Made by a program: the position numbers and the translations under genes. DNA of 64,000 nucleotides from Bordetella hinzii LMG 13501 (GTDB taxonomy: Bacteria; Pseudomonadota; Gammaproteobacteria; Burkholderiales; Burkholderiaceae_B), in the NCBI RefSeq assembly GCF_001548475.1, contig NZ_LRUJ01000019.1, forward strand, positions 22,449 to 86,448, written 5' to 3'. The notes beneath the pieces were generated by a model. It made no database searches and was not told where the DNA came from. It was given only the letters and a program-made list of their open reading frames with translations. Of this stretch, positions 9,604 to 17,135 are shown in pieces (within the stretch, counting starts at the first letter, position 1; every line of letters starts with the position of its first letter).

Positions 9604-9707
9604 GAAGGAGACACCCGTAACGATAACGCACTCATCGCGGGCGGCTCGAAGGCACGCGCCAAAGACTGATGTCGCGCCTACCGGCCAATTGAAACACAAG
9701 CGAAGCA

Positions 9708-9737
9708 CGGGCAGGCGCCGTTCATGGCGCCTGCCCG
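9708..9737. other. Perfect 12-bp stem hairpin after ohr
   Basis: CGGGCAGGCGCC (9708-9719) and GGCGCCTGCCCG (9726-9737) flank a 6-base loop just downstream of the ohr stop codon. There is no T-run in the direction of transcription, so it may mark a processed or rho-dependent 3' end rather than an intrinsic terminator. The rest of the 9604-9749 gap shows no gene. Confidence 0.5.
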
Positions 9738-9749
9738 CTCAGGCCGGCC

Positions 9750-10175
9750 TTATGCCAGCGTCAGCGTGACGTCGATATTGCCGCGGGTGGCATTGGAGTA
9801 CGGGCACACGATGTGGGCCTTGTCGATGAGCTGCTGCGCAACGGCGCGGTCCATGCCCGGCAGCGAGATCGTCAGCTCGACCTCGATGCCGAAGCCGGTG
9901 GGCAGCGGGCCGATGCCCACCGCGCCCTGCACCGACACATCGCCGGGAATGGCGATATGGTCGCGGTTGGCCACGAATTTCATCGCGCCCAGGAAGCAGG
10001 CCGAATAGCCGGCGGCGAACAACTGCTCGGGGTTGGTGCCTTCGCCGCCCGCGCCCCCCAGCTCCTTGGGCGTGGTCAGTTTGATATCCAGCTGCTTGTC
10101 GGACGAGACGGCACGGCCATCACGGCCGCCGGTGGCCTGGGCATGGGCGCGATAGAGGACTTTTTCGAGAGACAT
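9750..10175 (-). CDS. ohr: Organic hydroperoxide resistance protein Ohr
   Basis: A 141-residue Ohr peroxidase that reduces organic and fatty-acid hydroperoxides, using lipoylated proteins as reductant in characterised members. The peroxidatic Cys60 lies in GYSACFLGA and the second Cys124 in [12 protein letters not shown]. Arg18 in TGGRDG and Glu50 in TNPEQLF are the catalytic partners known in the family. The ATG at 10175 has AAGGAA upstream and gives the normal Ohr length and start ([10 protein letters not shown]); the longer reading adds 16 residues of no homology. It lies downstream of its likely repressor gene ohrR, same strand, with a 144-base gap that carries an operator-like palindrome. 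Confidence 0.95.
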   Translation of the reverse strand: MSLEKVLYRAHAQATGGRDGRAVSSDKQLDIKLTTPKELGGAGGEGTNPEQLFAAGYSACFLGAMKFVANRDHIAIPGDVSVQGAVGIGPLPTGFGIEVELTISLPGMDRAVAQQLIDKAHIVCPYSNATRGNIDVTLTLA

Positions 10176-10237
10176 GGTGGGTTCCTTTGAGGTAAACCGC
10201 GCCGAGGCACGGGATGACGGCACGCCGCCGGAGAAAA

Positions 10238-10266
10238 AATAGCTCGCTATTAAATCGTTCGCTATT
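10238..10266 (-). promoter_or_regulatory. Probable OhrR operator before ohr
   Basis: The perfect inverted repeat AATAGC-TC-GCTATT spans 10238-10251. The half-site TCGCTATT recurs 15 bases later (10259-10266). The sites lie 63-91 bases upstream of the ohr start, in an AT-rich stretch suited to a promoter. A near copy (AATAGC-AA-GCGATT) precedes ohrR, which supports a shared OhrR-binding site. Confidence 0.6.
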
Positions 10267-10319
10267 TATACGATAAATCGATGCACTGCAATACACATCC
10301 CCGCATAATGCGGACCAGG

Positions 10320-10778
10320 TCAGCCCTGTTCGCCCTGCGCCAATTGCTCGCGCAGGCGCTCCAGGTGGGCCTTGAGGGCATGGACCTCCTCGGCCGAACA
10401 CGCCAGGGCCTGGGCCACGCCCCGTGGCACCGACGCCGCCCGGGCCTTGAGGGCCTGGCCCTGCGGGGTCAGGCTGATGATGATCTGGCGCTCGTCATGC
10501 TGGCCCCGGTCGCGCCGCAACAGCGCGGCGGCCTCCAACCGCTTGAGCAGGGGCGTCAGTGTCGCGGAGTCCAGGAACAGGCGCTTGCCGATATCCGATA
10601 GCGTAAGCCCATCCTGCTCCCACAACACCATCATGACCAGATACTGCGGATACGTCAGCCCCAGACCCGCCAGCAGCTTGCGGTAGACCTTGTTCATGGC
10701 CAGCGTGGTGGAATGCAGGGCGAAGCACAGCTGGTCATCGAGCAGCAGCGAGGGCGAGGAGGAGGTCTTGGGGGTCAT
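10320..10778 (-). CDS. ohrR: MarR-family peroxide-sensing repressor OhrR
   Basis: A 152-residue MarR-type winged-helix regulator. Cys18 in [12 protein letters not shown] is the sensing cysteine. A second cysteine at 127 matches the two-cysteine OhrR type, in which peroxide forms an intersubunit disulfide and releases DNA. The DNA-binding region [24 protein letters not shown] and wing [16 protein letters not shown] are typical. It is encoded just upstream of ohr on the same strand, and both genes are preceded by the same palindrome, which suggests repression of ohr and autorepression. Confidence 0.92.
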   Translation of the reverse strand: MTPKTSSSPSLLLDDQLCFALHSTTLAMNKVYRKLLAGLGLTYPQYLVMMVLWEQDGLTLSDIGKRLFLDSATLTPLLKRLEAAALLRRDRGQHDERQIIISLTPQGQALKARAASVPRGVAQALACSAEEVHALKAHLERLREQLAQGEQG

Positions 10779-10808
10779 GATGTTGGGATATTATATCGCG
10801 CACTATCC

Positions 10809-10822
10809 AATAGCAAGCGATT
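10809..10822 (-). promoter_or_regulatory. Probable OhrR operator before ohrR
   Basis: AATAGC-AA-GCGATT lies 31 bases upstream of the ohrR start. It differs at one arm position from the perfect palindrome before ohr. An additional imperfect symmetry (GGATA...TATCC) lies between it and the start codon. Confidence 0.5.
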
Positions 10823-10835
10823 TTTCCTCCCCGCG

Positions 10836-11084
10836 CTAGTCTTCTTCGTCCGGCGCCTGGGTTGGCTGCAGCCACAGCGTAAGCGCGCTGGAGCAGGCGC
10901 CCATGGCCCAGAGCAAGAAAAAGGTCACGGTATAGAAGCCGCTGCGCCCGACCGTATGAACGCCGAGGATAGCCACGTCCAGCGGGTCGATCAGGGCAAA
11001 GACAAGGCCGCTGGCCAGGCCCGCCGCCAGAAAGGACGGCCACAGCACCCCGATCCAGAAGCCCAGGCTAGACGCGCGGCGCAT
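10836..11084 (-). CDS. Small two-helix membrane protein at the end of the cco cluster
   Basis: An 82-residue protein with two clear membrane helices (LGFWIGVLWPSFLAAGLASGLVFALI and FYTVTFFLLWAMGACSSALTLWL) and an acidic C-terminal tail (APDEED). It starts 17 bases inside the preceding ccoH-like gene, so it belongs to the same operon and probably serves cbb3 oxidase assembly or a linked function. I do not recognise a characterised family. Confidence 0.65.
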   Translation of the reverse strand: MRRASSLGFWIGVLWPSFLAAGLASGLVFALIDPLDVAILGVHTVGRSGFYTVTFFLLWAMGACSSALTLWLQPTQAPDEED

Positions 11085-11268
11085 GTTCCACCACCAGGCC
11101 GCGCCGGGCCGCCCCTTCGGCCGGCGGATCGGTATGGGAGACCGCGAGGTAAATGGTCAGGCCGCAGCCGGCGATGGCCAGGGCCGGGCCGGCCATCAGA
11201 ATCCATGGCCAGGGTTCACGCCACCAAGGGCCGGACGGTTTTTGCATCGCGCTCTCCGTGTTCTGCAT
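11068..11268 (-). CDS. ccoH: Short CcoH/FixH-like membrane protein
   Basis: A 66-residue protein with one membrane helix (PWPWILMAGPALAIAGCGLTIYLAV) in the position normally held by ccoH, directly after ccoG. CcoH/FixH proteins help assemble the cbb3 oxidase and usually have a periplasmic domain bringing them to 150 residues or more. Here only the helix and about 20 following residues remain. The ATG at 11268 has a strong GAGGAGG sequence upstream; an earlier ATG (11292) would overlap ccoG. Assignment rests on position and the W-P-W-x-L-M-A-G-P pattern, so the name is tentative. Confidence 0.6.
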   Translation of the reverse strand: MQNTESAMQKPSGPWWREPWPWILMAGPALAIAGCGLTIYLAVSHTDPPAEGAARRGLVVEHAPRV

Positions 11269-11278
11269 GGCGCCCTCC

Positions 11279-12715
11279 TCATTCAGGCACATAGAAAGTG
11301 GCGGCTTCCTCGATTTGCGGCCCGGCGGGGATCGCTTCGGCGCGCAGCACGATGGAATGCGGGCCGGGGGACGCGCCCTTGCCCCGGATCACCACCGGCA
11401 CCAGCGTATTGCTGGCCGCCGGCAGGCTCAGCACCTCGCGCGCCTGCGGCAGGGCCAGCACGCGCAGCTGCGGCAGCCCCTGCGCCGTCAGGCGCAAGGT
11501 CAGCGGCTGGTCGGAGGTATTGATGAACTGCAGGCGGTAGACGTTTTCAATCTCGCCGCCGGCCACCTCGCGGCCCAGCACGCCGCGGTCGCGCATCACG
11601 TCCAGTCGCAGCGGGCTGCGCAACGCCAGCGACCCGGCGAACCCCAGGCAAAGCAGCAGCAGGAGCCCGCCATAGATCAACACCCGGGGACGCAGCAGGC
11701 GCTTGCGCGTCTGGCCGGGCGACAGGCCCTGCTGCATGGCGCGCTCGGAGGTATAGCGGATCAGGCCGCGCGGATAGCGCATCTTGTCCATAACGGCGCC
11801 GCACGCATCGATACAGGCGCCGCAGCCGATGCACAGGTACTGCAGGCCATCCCGGATGTCGATGCCCGTCGGGCAGACCTGCACGCATAGGCTGCAATCC
11901 ACACAATCGCCCATGCCGGCCCCACGGTGATCGAGGCGGCGCGAACGCCCGCCCCGGGGCTCGCCGCGGGGCCGGTCATAGGTCACGACATAAGTGTCCG
12001 GGTCCACCATCACACTCTGGAAGCGCGCATAGGGACACATGTATTTGCAGACCGACTCGCGCATGAAACCGGCATTGCCCCAGGTGGCGAAACCGTAGAA
12101 CAGCATCCAGAACCACTGCCAGCCGCCGAGCTGGCCGGCGAACAGCTGTCCGCCCAACTCCCGTATGGGCGCGAAATAGCCGATGAAGGTCGACCCCGTC
12201 CACCAGGCCAATGCCAGCCACAGCGCATGCTTGGTGATCTTGAGACGCCATTTGCGCGCGTCCCAGGGCGCTTCGTCCAGCCGGATGCGCGCCAGCCGAT
12301 CGCCTTCGACGCGGCGCTCTATCCACATGAAGAGCTCGGTGTAGACCGTCTGCGGGCAGGCATAGCCGCAGAACAGCCGTCCCGCGATCGCGGTGAACAG
12401 GAACAGCGCCAGGGCGGAGATCACCAGCAACAGCGCCAGATAGATCGCGTCCTGCGGCCAGAGCACCAGGCCGAAGAGGTAGAACTTGCGCGCGCCCAGA
12501 TCGAACAGCACCGCCTGGCGTCCGCCATATTGCAGCCAGGGCAAGCCGTAGAAAACGAGTTGCGTGACCACGACCAGCCCCACGCGCCAGCGCGCGTAGC
12601 GGCCGCTGACCGAACGAGGGTGGATCTTGCCGCGCACCTCGTCCAGCGCCTGCTCCACCGAACCCGATGGCGGCATCACCGGTTGCCAGGGCGTCCCGGC
12701 GGCGGGCTTGTTCAT
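11279..12715 (-). CDS. ccoG: Cytochrome c oxidase accessory protein CcoG
   Basis: A 478-residue CcoG (FixG/RdxA) protein, a membrane iron-sulfur protein that reduces Cu(II) to Cu(I) for the cbb3 oxidase copper centre in studied species. The N-terminal half has four to five helices and the motif GRLFCGYACPQTVYTELF. The ferredoxin-like part has CVDCSLCVQVCPTGID and CIGCGACIDAC, enough cysteines for two [4Fe-4S] clusters. After a further helix (LLLLLCLGFAGSLAL), an Ig-like periplasmic domain closes the protein. It sits 28 bases after ccoP, in the usual ccoNOQP-G order. Confidence 0.96.
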   Translation of the reverse strand: MNKPAAGTPWQPVMPPSGSVEQALDEVRGKIHPRSVSGRYARWRVGLVVVTQLVFYGLPWLQYGGRQAVLFDLGARKFYLFGLVLWPQDAIYLALLLVISALALFLFTAIAGRLFCGYACPQTVYTELFMWIERRVEGDRLARIRLDEAPWDARKWRLKITKHALWLALAWWTGSTFIGYFAPIRELGGQLFAGQLGGWQWFWMLFYGFATWGNAGFMRESVCKYMCPYARFQSVMVDPDTYVVTYDRPRGEPRGGRSRRLDHRGAGMGDCVDCSLCVQVCPTGIDIRDGLQYLCIGCGACIDACGAVMDKMRYPRGLIRYTSERAMQQGLSPGQTRKRLLRPRVLIYGGLLLLLCLGFAGSLALRSPLRLDVMRDRGVLGREVAGGEIENVYRLQFINTSDQPLTLRLTAQGLPQLRVLALPQAREVLSLPAASNTLVPVVIRGKGASPGPHSIVLRAEAIPAGPQIEEAATFYVPE

Positions 12716-12743
12716 CCGAGGCGCCCCCGGATGCTCCGGCGCA

Positions 12744-13667
12744 TCATGGCGAGTCCCTCGTCTCGCGCCGCGACAGGTTCCACACCCAGGCGCTCAGCAG
12801 ATGAATCTGCTCCGGGCTGAGCAGTTCGCGATGCGCCGGCATCCGGTTATCCCGGCCTTCGAGTATGGTGCGGGTGATGCTGGCCTCCGAACTGCCGTAC
12901 AGCCAGATATCGTCGGAGAGATTGGGCGCGCCCAGGGCCGGGTTGCCCTTGGCGTCCACGCCGTGACAGGCCACGCAGTAGTTGCCGAACTCGCGCTTGC
13001 CCCGGAAAACGCGCACAGGGTCGGCGGCCAAGCCGGAAAGCGAGCGCACATAGTGGGCGATGTCGCCCGCCATCTTGGCGTCGATCGTGCCCTTCCACGC
13101 CGGCATCATGCCATGGCGTCCGTCGCGGATGCTCTGCGCGATGGCCTCGGGCGAGCCGCCGTGCAGCCAGTCGTTGTCGGTCAGGTTGGGAAAGCCCGGC
13201 CCGCCCTTGGCATCGGAGCCATGGCATTGCGAGCAGGTGTTGAGAAACAGGCGCTGGCCGATTTCGCGCGCGGCCGGATCGGCCGCCAGCTGGGCCGGGT
13301 CCATGCCGGCAAAGCGCGCATAGAGCGGCCTGACGGATTCGGCCAGTTTCTCCTGCTGCGCCTTGACCTCGCCCGTGCTGCTGAAGCCCAGCGCGCCCGC
13401 ATAGGCGCCCAGGCCCGGGAAAAGATAAAGGTAGGCCAGGGCGAAAACGCAGGTCAGCAGATACATCCAGGTCCACCAGCGCGGCACCGGGTTGTTCAGT
13501 TCCCTCAGGTCTTCGTCCCAGACATGGCCGGTATCCTGCACCGCGCCGCCGGGGGTCTTGCTCAACCAGCGCCGCTGGGAGAACAGGAGCCAGACGCACC
13601 AGGCAACGCCACCGAGGGCGAGCACGGTGATGAACAGGCTCCAGAAGCCGCTGACGAAATCACTCAT
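12744..13667 (-). CDS. ccoP: cbb3 cytochrome c oxidase subunit III (CcoP)
   Basis: A 307-residue membrane-anchored dihaem cytochrome c that passes electrons to the CcoNO core. Two N-terminal helices are followed by two cytochrome c domains, with haem motifs CSQCH (Cys145) and CVACH (Cys231), each followed by G-x-D-A-K-G. Length and order match CcoP proteins. Its start overlaps the ccoQ stop region by eight bases, indicating coupled translation within ccoNOQP. Confidence 0.97.
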   Translation of the reverse strand: MSDFVSGFWSLFITVLALGGVAWCVWLLFSQRRWLSKTPGGAVQDTGHVWDEDLRELNNPVPRWWTWMYLLTCVFALAYLYLFPGLGAYAGALGFSSTGEVKAQQEKLAESVRPLYARFAGMDPAQLAADPAAREIGQRLFLNTCSQCHGSDAKGGPGFPNLTDNDWLHGGSPEAIAQSIRDGRHGMMPAWKGTIDAKMAGDIAHYVRSLSGLAADPVRVFRGKREFGNYCVACHGVDAKGNPALGAPNLSDDIWLYGSSEASITRTILEGRDNRMPAHRELLSPEQIHLLSAWVWNLSRRETRDSP

Positions 13668-13809
13668 GGCAGCCCTCGTCGGGCAGGGCGAAGGGCAGTT
13701 GCGCCGATTCGCGGTTGGCTTGCTCGCGGCCGCGGCAACAGGCCCAGGCCACGATGCCCAGAAAGGTCGCCATCGACAGGACGGTCATCGTTCCAGTGAT
13801 CCAGGCCAT
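13660..13809 (-). CDS. ccoQ: cbb3 oxidase small subunit CcoQ
   Basis: A 49-residue single-helix protein (MAWITGTMTVLSMATFLGIVAWACC, then a short polar tail) between ccoO and ccoP, as expected of CcoQ, which stabilises CcoP in the complex. The ATG at 13809 is preceded by AAGGGG and starts just after the ccoO stop codon. Overlap with ccoP is eight bases. The frame is longer upstream, but that part overlaps ccoO and has no CcoQ character. Confidence 0.88.
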   Translation of the reverse strand: MAWITGTMTVLSMATFLGIVAWACCRGREQANRESAQLPFALPDEGCHE

Positions 13810-13810
13810 C

Positions 13811-14440
13811 TCATTCCCCTTCTTTCTTGCGCACGCCCAGGCTTTGCAGATACGCCACCAGGGCATCTTCTTCGGTCTTGCCGGCCAGCGCGGCCGGCGC
13901 GCGGGCGATCTGTTCATCGCCATAGGGCACGCCCGCGCGGCGCAGGGCCCGCATGCGGGCCTGCACGTCGGCGTCGGCGACGCTGCGCTGCCGCAGCCAG
14001 GGATAAGCCGGCATGTTGGACTCCGGCACCACCGCGCGCGGGTCGCGCAAATGAATGCGATGCCAGTCGTCCGAATACCGCTGGCCCACGCGCGCCAGAT
14101 CGGGTCCGGTGCGCTTGGATCCCCACAGGAAAGGATGATCGAATGCCGATTCGCCCGCCACCGAGTACGGCCCGTAGCGCTGCACTTCGGATTGCAGCGT
14201 GCGGATCTGCTGGGAATGGCAACCCACGCAGCCCTCGCGGATATAGATGTCGCGGCCGATCAAGGTCAGCGCCTCGTAGGGCCGCACGCCTGGCGCGGGC
14301 TCGGTGGTCGAATGCTGGAAAAAGAGCGGCACGATCTGGGCCAGCGCGGCGAAGGAGACCACCACGATGCTGGCCACGATCATCAGGCCGATGTTCTTCT
14401 CCAGCGTCTGGTGCGAAAAGAAACGCGATTGTTGCGACAT
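13811..14440 (-). CDS. ccoO: cbb3 cytochrome c oxidase subunit II (CcoO)
   Basis: A 209-residue monohaem cytochrome c anchored by one N-terminal helix ([25 protein letters not shown]). The haem site is CVGCH at residues 71-75, in the conserved context [15 protein letters not shown]. It transfers electrons from CcoP to the CcoN haem-copper site. It lies nine bases after ccoN and one base before ccoQ. Confidence 0.97.
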   Translation of the reverse strand: MSQQSRFFSHQTLEKNIGLMIVASIVVVSFAALAQIVPLFFQHSTTEPAPGVRPYEALTLIGRDIYIREGCVGCHSQQIRTLQSEVQRYGPYSVAGESAFDHPFLWGSKRTGPDLARVGQRYSDDWHRIHLRDPRAVVPESNMPAYPWLRQRSVADADVQARMRALRRAGVPYGDEQIARAPAALAGKTEEDALVAYLQSLGVRKKEGE

Positions 14441-14449
14441 ATCCGCTCC

Positions 14450-15889
14450 TCAGGCCGCCAGCGCCGGACGCGGCACCGAAGGGTTGACCGCCTGCGCGCC
14501 GCGCACCGTCATCCAGACATTCCAGGCCATGATGCCCATGCCGGACAAGAACAGCGTGCCGCCGAGCAGACGGATGAAGTAGAACGGCACCCGCGTCTTG
14601 AGTTCCTCCACGAAGCTGTAGACCAGCGTGCCGTCCGGGGCCGTGGCGCGCCACATCAGGCCCTGCTGCACGCCAGCCACCCACATCGCGGCGATATACA
14701 GCACCACGCCCAGGGTCGCGATCCAGAAATGCAGCTCGATGGCGCGCACGCTGTACATGGCCTGGCGGCCATAGAGGCGCGGAATCAGGTAGTACAGCGA
14801 ACCGAAGGTGATCATGGCCACCCAGCCCAGGGCGCCCGAGTGCACATGGCCGATCGTCCAGTCGGTGTAGTGGGACAGCGAATTCACCGAACGGATGGAC
14901 ATCATCGAGCCCTCGAAGGTGGCCATGCCGTAGAACGACAACGCCGTCACGAGGAACTTCAGGATGGGATCGGTGCGCAGCTTGTGCCAGGCGCCCTGCA
15001 GCGTCATGATGCCGTTGATCATGCCGCCCCAGGATGGCGCCAACAGGATGAGCGAGAAAGTCATGCCCAGCGACTGCGTCCAGTCCGGCAGCGAGGTGTA
15101 GAGCAGGTGGTGCGGCCCGGCCCACATATACGTGAAGGCCAGCGCCCAGAAATGCACGATGGACAGGCGATAGGAGTAGATCGGCCGCCCCGCCTGCTTG
15201 GGCACGAAGTAATACATCATGCCCAGGAAGCTCGTGGTCAGGAAAAAGCCCACGGCGTTATGGCCGTACCACCACTGCACCATGGCGTCCTGCACGCCCG
15301 CATAGGCCGAGTACGACTTCCACATCGAGACCGGTATCTCGATGTTGTTGACCACGTGCAACAGCGCGATCGTCAGGATGTAGGAGCCGAAAAACCAATT
15401 GGCGACGTAGATGTGCTTGACGCGCCGCTTGACGATGGTGCCGAAGAACACCACCGCATAGGCCACCCAGACCAGGGTGATCAGGATATCGATGGGCCAC
15501 TCCAGTTCGGCATATTCCTTGCTGCTGGTAAAGCCCATGGGCAGCGTGATGGCGGCCGCCACGATCACGGCCTGCCAGCCCCAGAACGTGAAAGCCGCCA
15601 AACGCGCACAGAACAGCCGCGTCTGGCAGGTGCGCTGCACCACGTAATACGAGGTCGCGAACAAGGCGCTGCCGCCAAAGGCGAAGATCACCGCGTTTGT
15701 ATGCAAGGGCCGCAGCCGGCCATATGTCAGCCACGGTGTGTCGAAATTCAATTGCGGCCAGATCAGCTGGGCGGCGATCAACACCCCCACTGCCATGCCG
15801 ACGATACCCCAGACCACGGTCATGATCGCGAACTGCCGAACCACGCCGTAGTTGAAGGCCTCTTCCTGTATTGCGACCTGGTCGCTCAT
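14450..15889 (-). CDS. ccoN: cbb3 cytochrome c oxidase catalytic subunit I (CcoN)
   Basis: The 479-residue haem-copper core subunit of the high-affinity cbb3 oxidase, which reduces O2 to water at micro-oxic tension. About twelve helices are present. Metal-ligand histidines are visible in [44 protein letters not shown] and [16 protein letters not shown]. It is the first gene of ccoNOQP-G-H, and an FNR box lies 76-89 bases upstream of its start. Confidence 0.97.
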   Translation of the reverse strand: MSDQVAIQEEAFNYGVVRQFAIMTVVWGIVGMAVGVLIAAQLIWPQLNFDTPWLTYGRLRPLHTNAVIFAFGGSALFATSYYVVQRTCQTRLFCARLAAFTFWGWQAVIVAAAITLPMGFTSSKEYAELEWPIDILITLVWVAYAVVFFGTIVKRRVKHIYVANWFFGSYILTIALLHVVNNIEIPVSMWKSYSAYAGVQDAMVQWWYGHNAVGFFLTTSFLGMMYYFVPKQAGRPIYSYRLSIVHFWALAFTYMWAGPHHLLYTSLPDWTQSLGMTFSLILLAPSWGGMINGIMTLQGAWHKLRTDPILKFLVTALSFYGMATFEGSMMSIRSVNSLSHYTDWTIGHVHSGALGWVAMITFGSLYYLIPRLYGRQAMYSVRAIELHFWIATLGVVLYIAAMWVAGVQQGLMWRATAPDGTLVYSFVEELKTRVPFYFIRLLGGTLFLSGMGIMAWNVWMTVRGAQAVNPSVPRPALAA

Positions 15890-15964
15890 GCCCTTCCCCT
15901 AACCCAAAGTTGGCGCTGCTTCTTCTCCAGGCCCGGATGATGCGCGAGCAGCCCGGCGGCCGGC

Positions 15965-15978
15965 TTGATTTGCATCAA
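15965..15978 (-). promoter_or_regulatory. FNR/ANR box upstream of ccoN
   Basis: TTGAT-TTGC-ATCAA is a perfect match to the FNR/ANR/FixK consensus TTGAT-N4-ATCAA. It is centred about 82 bases before the ccoN start codon, in the gap after ccoS, and should give low-oxygen activation of the oxidase operon. Confidence 0.85.
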
Positions 15979-15990
15979 GGAGTCTGAGCG

Positions 15991-16134
15991 TCAGCCCTCT
16001 TTGTCGCGCAATATCGACAGCGAAGCGTCTTCGGTCTCCTCGTATTGCCCGTCGAGCACGGCCCACCACAGCGCCACGCCTATGCCCAGCACGAACAGCA
16101 GCGACAGCGGCAGCAACAGATACAGGATGGTCAT
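15991..16134 (-). CDS. ccoS: cbb3 oxidase maturation protein CcoS
   Basis: A 47-residue single-helix protein (MTILYLLLPLSLLFVLGIGVALWWAVLDGQ, then the acidic YEETEDASLSILRD). The W-A-V-x-x-G-Q-Y-E/D-D pattern is the CcoS signature, and CcoS is needed for cofactor insertion into the cbb3 oxidase. Its ATG overlaps the TGA of the CcoI-like gene (ATGA, 16131-16134), so the two are made together. Confidence 0.9.
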   Translation of the reverse strand: MTILYLLLPLSLLFVLGIGVALWWAVLDGQYEETEDASLSILRDKEG

Positions 16135-17060
16135 GCCGATCTCCGGTACAGCCACCAGGCATGCCCGGCCACGGCCATCGAGGACAGAAACATCGTCAGG
16201 GCCGCCAGCCAGGGCGCCACCCAGCCGGCCAAGGCCAGCGGCGCCATCAGGAGGTGCCAGGCCAGCGAGCCGTAAAGACTGCCCAAGGCGTTGCGCCGCA
16301 GATCGTGGCGCAGGCGCGCCAGCGCCGCCGGCCTGGCGCAGGCCTGTTCGCCCGCGATCTTGTAGGCGGCGGCCAAGGCCGCCGGGACGGCCATGGCCAT
16401 GGCGCAGGGACAGCTCATGACCAGCAAGGCCACCATGACCGGCAGCGCGCGGGCCGGGTCCCACTGCATCCAGGCCAGGCCGGCGCCCAAGGCGAGCAGG
16501 ACCTGCGCCATCACGAACCGCGCGGCCACGCGGTCGGCGCGGGCCGACAGCGCGCGGCCGGTGAGGGCCAGCATCGTGCGCGCCGCCGGCGGCGCGGGCA
16601 GGCTGGCCTGGCGCGCGCACAGATCGAGATAGCGGGCGCTCAGCAGGAAGGCCACGAACATCGTGACCGAATCGAAATAGACAGCGCCATGCCCCAGCCA
16701 AGTCGCGCGCGCGCTGGGCAGAAAGGCGGCCAGGATGCCCAGGGCCACCGGCACGTCCATGCCGGCGCGGCCGTGCCGCAAGCTGCGCCAGGCGCCGGCC
16801 CAGACGGGCCAAGCACAATAGAGCACGACCGGCACGCTCACCAGCAGGCTGGCCCAATTCATCAGCACGATGGCGCGGTCCAGCGTGGACAGGGCATCGG
16901 CGGGCATGGCTTCGTGCCGGACATAGCCGGGCCAGGCGAACATCATTGCCTGCATCATGGCCAGCCAGGCCACGCCCAGGCGCAGCAAGGCATGCCGGCG
17001 GGCGAGGCGTTGCGGCGCGGGCAGGGCCGGCGGCAAGGCGAAAAGGGAATGAGCGCGCAT
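16131..17060 (-). CDS. CcoI-like copper P1B-ATPase membrane core without soluble domains
   Basis: A 309-residue intact frame in the place of ccoI, before ccoS. Eight hydrophobic segments align in order with the eight helices of a P1B ATPase. The segment GAVYFDSVTMFVAFLLSARYLD resembles M2, SCPCAMAMAVPAALAAAY carries the copper-binding CPC (217-219) of M4, and APWLAALTMFLSSMAVAGHA is M6 with its M-x-x-S-S. Missing are the N-terminal HMA domain, the actuator domain (only about 25 residues link M2 to M3) and the whole P/N domain with its DKTG phosphorylation site (about 25 residues link M4 to M5). The usual M5 Tyr-Asn is Trp-His. It cannot hydrolyse ATP as a normal pump. ATGA coupling to ccoS and its own FNR box argue against a decaying pseudogene. 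Confidence 0.8.
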   Translation of the reverse strand: MRAHSLFALPPALPAPQRLARRHALLRLGVAWLAMMQAMMFAWPGYVRHEAMPADALSTLDRAIVLMNWASLLVSVPVVLYCAWPVWAGAWRSLRHGRAGMDVPVALGILAAFLPSARATWLGHGAVYFDSVTMFVAFLLSARYLDLCARQASLPAPPAARTMLALTGRALSARADRVAARFVMAQVLLALGAGLAWMQWDPARALPVMVALLVMSCPCAMAMAVPAALAAAYKIAGEQACARPAALARLRHDLRRNALGSLYGSLAWHLLMAPLALAGWVAPWLAALTMFLSSMAVAGHAWWLYRRSA

Positions 17061-17095
17061 GGGCGCGATGCTAAGGCCGCCGCCTCCCGCCCCGC

Positions 17096-17109
17096 TTGAC
17101 GCAAATCAA
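17096..17109 (-). promoter_or_regulatory. FNR/ANR box upstream of the ccoI-like/ccoS unit
   Basis: TTGAC-GCAA-ATCAA matches the FNR consensus at nine of ten fixed positions. It lies 36-49 bases upstream of the CcoI-like start codon, close to the usual activating position. The bioA gene on the same strand ends at 17136, so this site belongs to the downstream unit. Confidence 0.75.
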
Positions 17110-17135
17110 GCCGCGCCCATATGGCGGCCACGCGC

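Noticed and set aside
16131..17060. Simple pseudogene of ccoI
   Set aside because: The frame is uninterrupted, helices and CPC are preserved, losses are confined to soluble domains, and it is ATGA-coupled to ccoS with its own FNR box.
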